Source: DASSTY01 sp035760645 (GTDB taxonomy: Bacteria > Gemmatimonadota > Gemmatimonadetes > Gemmatimonadales > GWC2-71-9). Taken from it: a DNA stretch of 18,299 bases. The notes under the pieces were generated by a model. The model was given only the letters and a program-made list of their open reading frames with translations. It did no database searches and was not told the DNA's origin. The DNA lies in NCBI GenBank assembly GCA_035760645.1, contig DASTSO010000150.1:1-18299 (forward strand), written 5' to 3'. A program made the position numbers and the translations under genes. Shown piece by piece: positions 1-6,354 of the stretch (position 1 is its first letter; every line of letters starts with the position of its first letter).

Positions 1-1494
1 GCGCGCGACGACGATCGGCACGTGGCGCTCGACGGCCCACGAGTCGTCCACGCGCGCAGCGACCGTGGTCTCGGCGAAGAACGGCGCCAGGTCCGCCGGC
101 TCGGCGCCCAGGACGACCGCCACGTCGCCCGGCCGGTCGCCGGGGCCGAAGAACCAGTAGCTGCCGCAGGCGCAGATCGCCCGCGGCAGGCCGAAGCGGC
201 CGCCGAAGTAGTCGAGCGCGCCCGCCTCGCCGTAGTTGCCGGCGATGAGCACGGCGCGCGCGCGGTCTCCGGCCGGCAGCGCGTCCCACACGCGCGCCAC
301 GGCCGCCACCTGTGCTTCCCAGCCCAGCATGTCGGCGTAGTCCTGCGGGAGCCGCCCGAGCTCGCCCTGGTTGTCGCGCAGTGCCGCCTGCATGCCCAGC
401 GCCGTCGCGTAGCGCGCCATCGCGGCGGGCGGCACGATCGGCAGCCCGAGCGGCAGGGTGAGGAGCCCGTAGCCGACGATGAGCGCCGCGGCCACGCCCT
501 GGAGCACGCGGCCTGCGCGCGGTGCGACGGTGCGCGCACGCGCCAGGGCCACGGCGCCGGCGGCGAAGAGCGTCGGATAGACCGGGCCCACGTAGTACGC
601 CTTCCCGTGCAGCGCGAGCAGGAGGACGAAGCTGCCGAGAATGGTGAGCCCGACGGCGCGCCAGCGGTCGAGCGCGGGGGAGACGAGCAGCGCGCCGAGT
701 CCGACGAGGCCGAGCAGCGTCGCGGGCCCGTAGAGGAGCTGGCCCAGGAGGAAGCCCAACGGCGAGACGTGCTCGAGCTGCGCCGACTGGAGGTCGTGCA
801 TCTGCCCCAGGACGGGAAAGCCCAGCCGCACCTGTCCGACGATGCTCGGGCTCCCGAGCGCGAGCGCGACGAGGAGCGCGAGCCACGGCCACGGTGTGAG
901 GAGCGCGCGCCGGAGCGGCGTGAGCCCCACCGCCACGACGAGCGGCAGCGCGACGAAGGCGATGCTGAACTTGACCAGCAGCCCGAGCCCGAGCGCCGCG
1001 CCGAGGGCGAGCCACCAGCGGCGCGTCGCGGACGCCGTGCCCGTCTCGTCGAGCGCGACGAGCCGCGCAAGCGCCGCCAGCGCGAGCGTCCAGGTGAGCT
1101 GGTCGAGGATGACGGGCTGGAAGAGATTGCCCGCGCGCAGGAAGAGCGGCGAGAGCGCGACGGCGAGGGCGGCGAGCAGCGCCGCGCCCCGCGTGTCGCG
1201 CTCGGCGCCGCCGAAGAGTCGGGCGAGCCGGCCGGCGAGCAGCACGAGCGCGCCCGCGGCCAGCGCCGGCACCAGCCGGAGCGCGACGAGCGAGTCGCCG
1301 AAGAACCCCCGCTCGAGCCGCGCCAGGATCGCGATCGCGGGCGGGAAGTCCATCGCCCACAGCCGCAGGTGCTCGCCCATCGCGACATAGAGGAACTCGT
1401 CGCGATGCACGCCGTAGGGCGAGAGGAGATTGGTCGCGAGATGCGCGAGCACCACGACCAGCGCGAGGGCGGGGACGGCGCCCGCTCGCCTCAT
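1..1494 (-). CDS. GT39/ArnT-like membrane glycosyltransferase (3' end cut by window)
   Basis: The reverse frame is open from ATG at 1494 to the left edge (498 codons, no stop), so the C-terminus is missing. The protein is a polytopic inner-membrane protein: a first TM at about residues 7-23 is followed by a periplasmic loop with H30-R31-D32-E33, matching the acidic catalytic loop of GT-C/PMT_2 enzymes (COG1807), then PYGVHRDEFLYVAMGEH and DFPPAIAIL-type motifs. Many Leu/Ala/Val-rich helices follow, and a late GKAYYVGPVYPTLFAAGA segment is also typical of the family. Family members transfer sugars from polyprenyl-phosphate carriers to lipid, protein or glycan on the periplasmic face. The acceptor here cannot be told. 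It starts 25 bp after the cytochrome c stop, so the two are probably co-transcribed. The upstream SD is weak (GGCGGGCGG only), so the start is moderately sure. I translated this frame by eye. Confidence 0.85.
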   Translation of the reverse strand, partial: MRRAGAVPALALVVVLAHLATNLLSPYGVHRDEFLYVAMGEHLRLWAMDFPPAIAILARLERGFFGDSLVALRLVPALAAGALVLLAGRLARLFGGAERDTRGAALLAALAVALSPLFLRAGNLFQPVILDQLTWTLALAALARLVALDETGTASATRRWWLALGAALGLGLLVKFSIAFVALPLVVAVGLTPLRRALLTPWPWLALLVALALGSPSIVGQVRLGFPVLGQMHDLQSAQLEHVSPLGFLLGQLLYGPATLLGLVGLGALLVSPALDRWRAVGLTILGSFVLLLALHGKAYYVGPVYPTLFAAGAVALARARTVAPRAGRVLQGVAAALIVGYGLLTLPLGLPIVPPAAMARYATALGMQAALRDNQGELGRLPQDYADMLGWEAQVAAVARVWDALPAGDRARAVLIAGNYGEAGALDYFGGRFGLPRAICACGSYWFFGPGDRPGDVAVVLGAEPADLAPFFAETTVAARVDDSWAVERHVPIVVAR

Positions 1495-1519
1495 CCGCCC
1501 GCCGTGCCGCGGTCCCGTC

Positions 1520-2407
1520 CTACCGCCCTGCGACTTGCGTCGCCGGCAGCGAGCGGAGATAGAGCCAGACGGCCTGGATCTCGTCGTCGGTCATCTTGCC
1601 GCTGTTGGGCCACGGCATCTTCAGGGGATCGATCCGGCTGCCGTCGGGCCGCGTGCCGGTGCGGAGCGCCTTCGCGAAATCGCGCTCCTGCCACTCCGCC
1701 GTCGCGGCCACGAGGTTCGGCGCCTTCGGATCGCCGGTGCCGTCGAGGCGGTCGCCGTGGCAGCTGCGGCAGCCGCCGAGGGCGGCGAGATAGGCGCCGT
1801 ACTCGACCGTGGCGCCGCGCGCGACGACGGGCGGCTTCGAGGCGGTCGGATGATCGACCAGATCGGCCGGCACGAGCGGGAAGCCCTTGGTGAAGAGATA
1901 GAGCGAGCGCGCCATCGGGCCCACGCGCGGCGCCGGCCCGGTGCGGTCCACCGGCGGCACCGTGCGCAGGTAGGCGAGGACGTCGGCGAGGTCGCCGTCG
2001 CTCATCACCTGGAACCCCTCGGCCGGCATGAAGAGGAGCGGGCGCCCGTCGGGGCGCAGCCCGTGCCGGATCGCGCGCTCGAGCTCGGCGTCGCTCCGCG
2101 CGCCGATGCCGCCCTGGCCGCGCGTGAGGTTCGGGGCGTAGAGCCGGCCCATCGCGGCGTCGTCGATCATCGTCTTCCCGCCCAGGTCGTCGCCGTGGCA
2201 GTCGGCGCACTTGCCGATCGCCTCGACCATGTGGCGCCCGCGCTCCACGGCCGCGCTGTCGGTGGCGGCGACGACGGGGCTGGCCGGGACCTGCCAGGTG
2301 CGCGCGAAGCGCTGGTTCGAGGTGACGTAGACGCCGGCGAGGGCGACGACGACGAGGCCCACGACGAGGCCGAGGCCGAGGGCGGCCCGGCGGACGAGAC
2401 GTGCCAT
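1520..2407 (-). CDS. membrane-anchored di-haem cytochrome c
   Basis: A 295-aa protein with one N-terminal hydrophobic helix (about residues 8-28, LGLGLVVGLVVVALAGVYV), probably an uncleaved anchor holding the rest in the periplasm. It has two cytochrome c domains. Haem 1 is CADCH (67-71), with M127 in the FMPAEGF segment as likely sixth ligand. Haem 2 is CRSCH (213-217), with M264 in the KMPW segment as likely ligand. The layout resembles cytochrome subunits that take electrons from periplasmic alcohol or aldehyde dehydrogenases, or small electron shuttles to terminal oxidases. No partner dehydrogenase is in view, so the electron donor is unknown. The ATG at 2407 has a GGAG-containing SD (TGGAGCTC) about 10 nt upstream. 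It is followed by a GT39 gene on the same strand after 25 bp. Confidence 0.92.
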   Translation of the reverse strand: MARLVRRAALGLGLVVGLVVVALAGVYVTSNQRFARTWQVPASPVVAATDSAAVERGRHMVEAIGKCADCHGDDLGGKTMIDDAAMGRLYAPNLTRGQGGIGARSDAELERAIRHGLRPDGRPLLFMPAEGFQVMSDGDLADVLAYLRTVPPVDRTGPAPRVGPMARSLYLFTKGFPLVPADLVDHPTASKPPVVARGATVEYGAYLAALGGCRSCHGDRLDGTGDPKAPNLVAATAEWQERDFAKALRTGTRPDGSRIDPLKMPWPNSGKMTDDEIQAVWLYLRSLPATQVAGR

Positions 2408-2462
2408 GCGGAGCTCCAGGGGGAGAGCTGTTGGGGTCGAAAAAGCTGGGGAGAAATGCCGA

Positions 2463-2494
2463 CGGGCCGGTGATCTGTCAAGGTCACCGGCCCG
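2463..2494 (-). terminator. 11-bp inverted repeat, probable terminator of the copZ-csoR-lipoprotein unit
   Basis: CGGGCCGGTGA at 2463-2473 pairs perfectly with TCACCGGCCCG at 2484-2494 around a 10-nt loop. It lies about 40 bp downstream of the lipoprotein stop on the minus strand. The strand after the stem is only moderately T-rich (CATTTCTCC, then TTTTT some 20 nt later), so termination may be weak or Rho-assisted. It also sits ahead of the cytochrome c gene and could contribute to that leader. Confidence 0.55.
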
Positions 2495-2525
2495 CCCTCG
2501 GGTGTCGATGGAGTGCGGCGGAAGC

Positions 2526-2548
2526 CGCGGCGCGCTCAGCGCGCCGCG
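2526..2548 (-). other. 9-bp GC hairpin centred on the lipoprotein stop codon
   Basis: CGCGGCGCG (2526-2534) and CGCGCCGCG (2540-2548) form a perfect stem around a 5-nt loop that contains the stop codon (2536-2538) of the glycine-zipper lipoprotein gene. It may stabilise the 3' end of the mRNA or form a double structure with the 2463-2494 hairpin. It may also be chance in such GC-rich sequence. Confidence 0.3.
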
Positions 2549-3348
2549 AACGTCGTGCTCGACCCGAGGGTGAGGGTGAGCGCCGTGCCCGCCGGCAGCA
2601 CCACGTCGCGGTCCTTCGTTTCGACCGCGCGCTGCGCGCCGACGGCGCCGCCGATCACGCCGCCGATCACCGCGCCCTTGGTGCTCCCGCCGAGGACCCG
2701 GCCCGCCACCGCGCCGACGCCGGCGCCGGCACCCACCTTGGCCACGTCGCCCGCGTTGGTCTTGCGGCCCTGCAGCACGAACGGCACCCGGCCCACCGAG
2801 GCGTCGAGCGCCTGGCTCCGGCCGTTCACCTCGATGCGCTCGACGGCGAGGCGCAGCGTGCCGGGATCGCTCTTGTTCTCCGACTCGTGCAGCGCCGCGG
2901 CGCGCAGCGTCACGACCGCGCCGGCCGGGATCACCGTGCGCCCCGCCGCGTCCTTCACCGCCGTGGTGACGGTCGCGCGCAGCGTCGCGCCCGGCTTGTC
3001 GGTGCGCGAGCTCAGCGTGCGCGCGGTCTTCACCGGGATGCGGGTGCCGCGCGCGAGGGTGCGCGCCGCCGGCGCGGCGCTCGCGCCGCTCGCGGCGTTC
3101 GCCGCCGGGGCGCTGGTCGCGCCGGCGCTCGTGGTGCCGGCCTCGGGCGTCGCCGCGCCGGCCGCGTCGCCGCGGTCGTCGAGCGCGGCGCCGTCGCCCG
3201 GCGCGGGGGCGAGCTGGAGGTCGCGCCCGGCGCTGTCGGCCGCGGCGGCGTTCGGGCGGTCGCCCCGGCCGCAGGCGGCCAGGGTGAGCAGGGTCAGGGC
3301 GGCCAGCAGCGACCCCCGGGCCGCCGCGCGATGAGAATTGACTCGCAA
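2536..3348 (-). CDS. glycine-zipper lipoprotein, TTG start
   Basis: A 270-aa predicted lipoprotein. The signal peptide ends in a lipobox, LTLAAC, with acylated Cys at residue 26. Residues about 35-95 are a low-complexity Ala/Ser/Thr/Asp linker. A conserved beta-rich domain covers about 97-200 (RGTRIPVKTARTL, VIPAGAVVTLRA). A glycine zipper follows at about 206-238 (GAGAGVGAVAGRVLGG and IGGVIGGAVGA), of the kind that packs as two short helices in or on the outer membrane. A last strand segment reads VVLPAGTALTLTL. The start is TTG at 3348 because AAGGAG lies 6 nt upstream, the N-terminus then reads as a clean signal peptide, and no ATG or GTG lies in the right place; the frame upstream is only the antiphase shadow of csoR. 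It begins 28 bp after the csoR stop, so it is likely co-transcribed. Function is unknown; an envelope-integrity role is inferred from its class. Confidence 0.85.
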   Translation of the reverse strand: MRVNSHRAAARGSLLAALTLLTLAACGRGDRPNAAAADSAGRDLQLAPAPGDGAALDDRGDAAGAATPEAGTTSAGATSAPAANAASGASAAPAARTLARGTRIPVKTARTLSSRTDKPGATLRATVTTAVKDAAGRTVIPAGAVVTLRAAALHESENKSDPGTLRLAVERIEVNGRSQALDASVGRVPFVLQGRKTNAGDVAKVGAGAGVGAVAGRVLGGSTKGAVIGGVIGGAVGAQRAVETKDRDVVLPAGTALTLTLGSSTTFAAR

Positions 3349-3376
3349 GTCTGTCTCCTTCGATTCGCGCGCTCGG

Positions 3377-3781
3377 TCAGCGCGCACTCCTGTAGAAGAG
3401 ATCCATGATCTCCTGGTACATCGCCTCGGTCTGCGCCGGATCGCCCGAGCGGATCGCCTCGGTGGCGCAGTGGCGCAAGTGATTGTGGAGCAGGGTGCGG
3501 GCCACGCCGCGCAGCGCCTCCTGGACCGAGCTGACCTGGGTGAGGACGTCGGCGCAGTAGCGCTCCTCGTCCACCATCCGCTGCAGCCCCCGCACCTGGC
3601 CCTCGATCCGCCGGAGACGGGTCGCGACCGCCTGCTTGATCTCCGGATCCACCGCGACGGCGTGATCCCCGTCACCCGGCCGGTGGCCGCAGGCACAGGT
3701 GACGGTCGCGGGCACGTCGTCCGGCGCATCGTTCGGCGCATCGTTCGGCGCGAACGCCGCGCGCTCTTCCATCGGATCCAT
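3377..3781 (-). CDS. csoR: CsoR-family copper-sensing repressor with Cys/His N-terminal arm
   Basis: An all-helical DUF156/CsoR-RcnR repressor of 134 aa from ATG at 3781. The core begins at KQAVATRLRRIEGQVRGLQR. Numbered from the upstream ATG at 3802, the metal ligands are C83, H108 and C112, with spacing identical to C36-H61-C65 of Mycobacterium tuberculosis CsoR. That points to Cu(I) sensing rather than the Ni/Co type RcnR. Family members release DNA when Cu(I) binds. About 50 residues precede the core: an acidic repeat (NDAP NDAP DD) and a CACGH...H cluster that could bind metal. I prefer 3781 because AGGGAGG sits 5 nt before it; the ATG at 3802 (141 aa) has a poorer SD. The gene lies 40 bp after copZ and before the lipoprotein, forming a presumed self-regulated operon. 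Confidence 0.9.
   Translation of the reverse strand: MDPMEERAAFAPNDAPNDAPDDVPATVTCACGHRPGDGDHAVAVDPEIKQAVATRLRRIEGQVRGLQRMVDEERYCADVLTQVSSVQEALRGVARTLLHNHLRHCATEAIRSGDPAQTEAMYQEIMDLFYRSAR
3722..3755. repeat. short 12-bp tandem repeat inside the csoR 5' region
   Basis: The 12-bp unit GGCGCATCGTTC occurs twice in a row, followed by a partial third copy (GGCGCGAACG). It encodes the NDAP-NDAP-DD run in the N-terminal arm of the repressor. In-frame copy-number change would lengthen or shorten the arm by four residues. Confidence 0.7.
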
Positions 3782-3821
3782 CCTCGCCTCCCTGTCTGTC
3801 ATTCTGCCTCGCCGGCTCGCA

Positions 3822-4037
3822 TCATGCCGCCGGCGTCACCGTCGCCCGATAGCCGGCGTCCTCGATCGCCCCGGCGATGCGCGCCGGGTCGGTCACCGTC
3901 TCGTCGTAGCGCACCGTGGCGCGCCCCATCTGCACCGAGCCGACCTCGACCCCGGGCGCCTGGCCCAGCGCCTGGTTCACCGCGTTGAGGCAGTGGCCGC
4001 AGCTCATGCCCTCGATGTGGATCGTCGCGTCCTTCAT
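3822..4037 (-). CDS. copZ: CopZ-like copper chaperone (HMA domain)
   Basis: A 71-aa single heavy-metal-associated domain. The Cu(I)-binding loop is MSCGHC near the N-terminus, and the rest follows the beta-alpha-beta-beta-alpha-beta pattern (AVNQALGQAPGVEVGSVQMGRATVRYD, then IAGAIEDAGY). Such proteins buffer cytosolic Cu(I) and pass it to CopA ATPases or to the CsoR repressor. The ATG at 4037 is preferred over 4043 because GGAGG then lies 8 nt upstream rather than 2, and because MKDATIHIEGMSCGHC aligns with the family start. It is the first gene of the copZ-csoR unit, and a G-tract operator-like motif lies about 65 bp upstream. No copper ATPase is next to it here, which is unusual. Confidence 0.93.
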   Translation of the reverse strand: MKDATIHIEGMSCGHCLNAVNQALGQAPGVEVGSVQMGRATVRYDETVTDPARIAGAIEDAGYRATVTPAA

Positions 4038-4097
4038 GCCCATCTCCTCCTCGGGTCCGTCGTGGTATCGTTCGCCTGGGTGGCGTCACCCGCTAAA

Positions 4098-4124
4098 TTT
4101 GTATAGGGGGTGGGGGTATTTCAA
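4098..4124 (-). promoter_or_regulatory. copZ promoter with CsoR-type G-tract operator
   Basis: On the plus strand, positions 4101-4119 read GTATAGGGGGTGGGGGTAT: two G5 runs flanked by the inverted AT trinucleotides ATA (4103-4105) and TAT (4117-4119). CsoR/RcnR repressors read G-tract DNA flanked by AT-rich inverted ends. On the minus strand TTGAAA (4124-4119) resembles a -35, and TATACA (4105-4100) or TACAAA (4103-4098) resembles a -10, with 13- or 15-bp spacers, shorter than optimal. The G-tract fills the spacer, so a bound repressor would block polymerase. The stretch is also the only AT-relieved part of the intergenic region. The operator assignment is inference from motif shape and position. 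Confidence 0.6.
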
Positions 4125-4160
4125 GGCCGACACTCCCGCAGGACGCGGCGGTCGCCGCCG

Positions 4161-4236
4161 TGTGGAAGGTTTGTGGAAACCCAAGTGTCACCGAGACAAC
4201 GACTTGCCGGCACGTGTGGAAGGCACGGGACGTGCC
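4161..4236 (+). promoter_or_regulatory. leader of the GAF gene with TGTGGAA repeats and a GGCACG hairpin
   Basis: TGTGGAA occurs three times, at 4161-4167, 4172-4178 and 4215-4221. The first and third copies extend to TGTGGAAGG. GGCACG (4222-4227) and CGTGCC (4231-4236) form a 6-bp inverted repeat with a 3-nt loop that ends 12 nt before the proposed ATG at 4249. These could be activator or repressor sites or a translation-modulating hairpin. No clear -35/-10 pair was found. Confidence 0.3.
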
Positions 4237-4248
4237 TCGCGGGAGCGC

Positions 4249-5850
4249 ATGTCCTCCGATCGTGAGGTCCGCGGCCCGCTGACCCCCCTGCTCGGTCCCG
4301 ACGCCAGCGTCGCGGACCCGGCGGTGCTGGTCACGTGGCACGAGGCGATCTCGAGCGCCCTGGGCGTCGAGGTGCCGCACGACCTGTTCGCCCTCTGGCT
4401 CTATCCGGCCGAGGGGGGCGTCGTGCTGCTCGGCCCCGAGGCGCTCGCGGAGGACCAGCTCGCCGTCCCGCTGCCCGCGCCGCACGTGCGGCAGGACCAG
4501 CTTTTCGCGCTCGAGGAGCGGATCCGCCAGGCGGGCTACGCCTCGGCGCTCTGTCTGCCGATCCCGTTCGGCGGCAGCGACGTCGGCCTCATGCTCTTCG
4601 CCGCCCTCCAGCCCGCCGTCTACGGCGCCCGCCAGGCGATCGTCCTGCAGGACGTGGCGCGCCGGCTCGGGCCGACGATGGCGCGGGTGTCGCGGCGCTG
4701 GAGCGGGCTCGACGACGTGGAGCCGACCGGCGAGCACCGCGCGCTCGAGGCGGTGGTCGAGGCGCTGGGACCCGCGCTCACCGAGTCGAAGACCCCGCGC
4801 GACTTCGCGCAGGCGCTCTTCGCCGTGCTGCGCCGCGCCATCCCGCACGACCGCGCCGAGCTGCTCGTGGGCGGCGGCGCCGGGGCGGGCGACCAGTGGT
4901 ATCGCGTCGGGGAGCACGGTGGCGGGCCGCTCTGGTCGGATCCCGCGCTCGTCGTGATGCGCGAGGACGTGGACGTCGCCGCGCTCTTCGGCGACGAGTC
5001 GATGCTCGTCGTCGCCGACACGCGGCGCGATCCCCGCTGGGCGGGCTGGCCCGACGGCACGCGCGCGCTCCGCTCGGCGGTGGGCGCGCGGCTCGTGCAG
5101 TCCGAGCGCACGGTGGGGTATCTGGTGCTGGGGAGCGCGGGGGCGGGGCTCTACGGCGCGCCGGACGCCGCGCTCCTCGCGCGGGTGGCGGCGCTGGTCG
5201 CCGCCCGGGTGGAGAACTTCCAGCTCAGCGCGCAGATGCAGCTGCTGCGCACGCACCTCGGCACGCTCCGGAACGTGCCCGCGCACCTCGCGCGTCTCGC
5301 CGAGACGCTGGCCGTCACGCCCGACCCGCGCGAGGCGCTCCGGCGCTGCGTCACGGAAGCCATGGCGGCGCTGCCCTTCGACCGGCTGCGCTTCGCGGTG
5401 CGCCTGGCCGACGCCGCGCGCGAGCCGGCGCGCGGGCCGGCGCGCGAGCGCCTCGTGCTGCTCGATCCCGCCGACCCGCGCCCGCTCGCCGAGCTGCCCG
5501 CCGACGAGCTCGGCGGCACCGCGCTCGAGCAGGTCGCGCACGGCGGGCTGCCGAACGCCCTCCTCGCGCGCGATCCCGAGAGCGAGCTCGTCGTACCGCT
5601 GCGCGTGCATGGCGAAACGATCGGCGCGCTCTCGCTGGCCGCGACGGGCGGGACGCCCTACACCCGCGCCGACCTCGCGCTCGCGCAGCAGCTCGCCGAC
5701 GCGGTGGCGCCCCACGTCGCGCTGCTGCGCGTCGCCGCCCAGGCTGGCGCGCCCGGCGCGCCCGGCGCCGCCGCCTCGGCGCGCCCCGCCGCCGCCCCGG
5801 TCACGCTCGTCCCCCCCGCCGTCAGCGCCTGGCTCACCAGACGCCGTTGA
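4249..5850 (+). CDS. multi-GAF-domain protein without output domain
   Basis: A 533-aa cytosolic protein, the only plus-strand gene here. By pattern it has three GAF-like modules: about residues 25-145 (ending YASALCLPIPFGGSDVGLMLFAA), about 178-325 (SMLVVADTRRDPRW, AVGARLVQSERTVGYLVLGS) and about 350-500 (SELVVPLRVHGETIGALSLAA, with YTRADLALAQQLADAVAPHV closing the fold). GAF domains bind small ligands, haem or nucleotides, or act as dimer modules. The Ala/Pro-rich tail (501-533) contains no histidine kinase, GGDEF, HD-GYP, PP2C or HTH motif that I can see. The start at 4249 has a GGGAG SD; an in-frame GTG at 4216 is an alternative. It is divergent from copZ and overlaps the next gene tail to tail by 17 bp. 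The second module is the clearest, the first the least sure. Confidence 0.8.
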   Translation: MSSDREVRGPLTPLLGPDASVADPAVLVTWHEAISSALGVEVPHDLFALWLYPAEGGVVLLGPEALAEDQLAVPLPAPHVRQDQLFALEERIRQAGYASALCLPIPFGGSDVGLMLFAALQPAVYGARQAIVLQDVARRLGPTMARVSRRWSGLDDVEPTGEHRALEAVVEALGPALTESKTPRDFAQALFAVLRRAIPHDRAELLVGGGAGAGDQWYRVGEHGGGPLWSDPALVVMREDVDVAALFGDESMLVVADTRRDPRWAGWPDGTRALRSAVGARLVQSERTVGYLVLGSAGAGLYGAPDAALLARVAALVAARVENFQLSAQMQLLRTHLGTLRNVPAHLARLAETLAVTPDPREALRRCVTEAMAALPFDRLRFAVRLADAAREPARGPARERLVLLDPADPRPLAELPADELGGTALEQVAHGGLPNALLARDPESELVVPLRVHGETIGALSLAATGGTPYTRADLALAQQLADAVAPHVALLRVAAQAGAPGAPGAAASARPAAAPVTLVPPAVSAWLTRRR

Positions 5851-6028
5851 TCTCGTCGGTCGCCTCGTGCAGGCGCTCGATCCCCTCGGCGCGATTGCGC
5901 GGCTGCGTCGGTCGCTCCTCGCCCTCCGGGGTCCGCGTGAGCGGGACCTCGGGGCCCGCGCCCTCCGCCTCGCCGGGCTGCGCCGACCCGTTGCTCACCT
6001 TGCCGCGCTTCCGCCGCTCGTCCGCCAT
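5834..6028 (-). CDS. hypothetical 64-aa hydrophilic protein
   Basis: Not recognised. A 64-aa, highly charged, Cys-free soluble protein with a basic start (MADERRKRGKVS), a Gly/Pro/Glu-rich probably disordered middle, and a possible short helix near the C-terminus (GIERLHEATDEINGVW). The evidence that it is real is a very good SD, AAGGAGG, 5 nt before the ATG at 6028, which is rare by chance. Its 3' end overlaps the convergent GAF gene by 17 bp. It lies downstream of the efflux operon, but the hairpin array in between suggests separate expression. No function is proposed. Confidence 0.6.
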   Translation of the reverse strand: MADERRKRGKVSNGSAQPGEAEGAGPEVPLTRTPEGEERPTQPRNRAEGIERLHEATDEINGVW

Positions 6029-6354
6029 GCTCGCCTCCTTCGCTCGCGGGTCCGTCGTCGAGCCGCTCGGGGCTCCGATGCAGTGATACCACCGAAATCC
6101 GGAAACCGAAACGGGCGGGGCCGAGCCGGCAGCTCCTCCGGGCCGGCGGCTGAAGCCGCCACTCGGCCTGCGAGCCCTGAAGGGCTCTCCGAGGCAGCCG
6201 CACTCCGTGCACTCACCCACGTCCGAGCTCTCGCAGCGGAGCCCCGTGCCCGCACAGGGCCCTTCAGGGGCCTCAGGCCGAGCGGCCCCTTCAGGGGCCG
6301 ACTCGCCGAGTGGCGGCTTCAGCCGTCGCCGCGAGAGCGGCGGCCGCCGCTGGT
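6029..6354. other. intergenic region between czcA and the 64-aa gene
   Basis: About 326 bp without a supportable gene. The segment 6029-6144 holds the AAGGAGG SD of the 64-aa gene and presumably its promoter. On the minus strand TATCACTGC and TTTCGGTTTCCGGATTTCGG-type sequence around 6080-6115 is the most AT-relieved part, but I cannot fix a -10/-35 pair. The rest is the hairpin array. All six frames run open here, but only because GC-rich repeats lack stops. Confidence 0.6.
6145..6327. repeat. REP-like hairpin array with TGAA/TTCA loops inside a 21-bp inverted repeat
   Basis: A perfect 21-bp inverted repeat lies at 6147-6167 and 6305-6325. Inside and within its arms are short hairpins whose loops are all TGAA or TTCA: GGCGGC-TGAA-GCCGCC (6145-6160), GAGCCC-TGAA-GGGCTC (6172-6187), GCCC-TTCAG-GGGC (6259-6271), CGGCCCC-TTCA-GGGGCCG (6283-6300) and GGCGGC-TTCA-GCCG (right arm). 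TGAA loops occupy the left half and TTCA loops the right half, so the whole element is roughly symmetric. This looks like a dispersed palindromic (REP/BIME-like) unit rather than coding DNA. It starts about 30 bp past the czcA stop, so it may also end or protect that mRNA. Confidence 0.75.

Noticed and set aside
22..1893. 623-codon plus-strand open frame
   Set aside because: It covers two genes on the other strand with clear family motifs; no SD and no domain.
3349..3741. N-terminal extension of the lipoprotein frame up to 3741
   Set aside because: The extension is the out-of-phase shadow of csoR; the SD and signal peptide fix the start at TTG 3348.
4101..4119. G-quadruplex
   Set aside because: Only two G-runs are present; no four-tract pattern within reach. 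An operator is a better reading.
4093..5715. 540-codon minus-strand open frame opposite the GAF gene
   Set aside because: His/Arg/Glu-rich mirror of the coding strand with no recognisable fold. The GAF frame has recurring GAF motifs and an SD.
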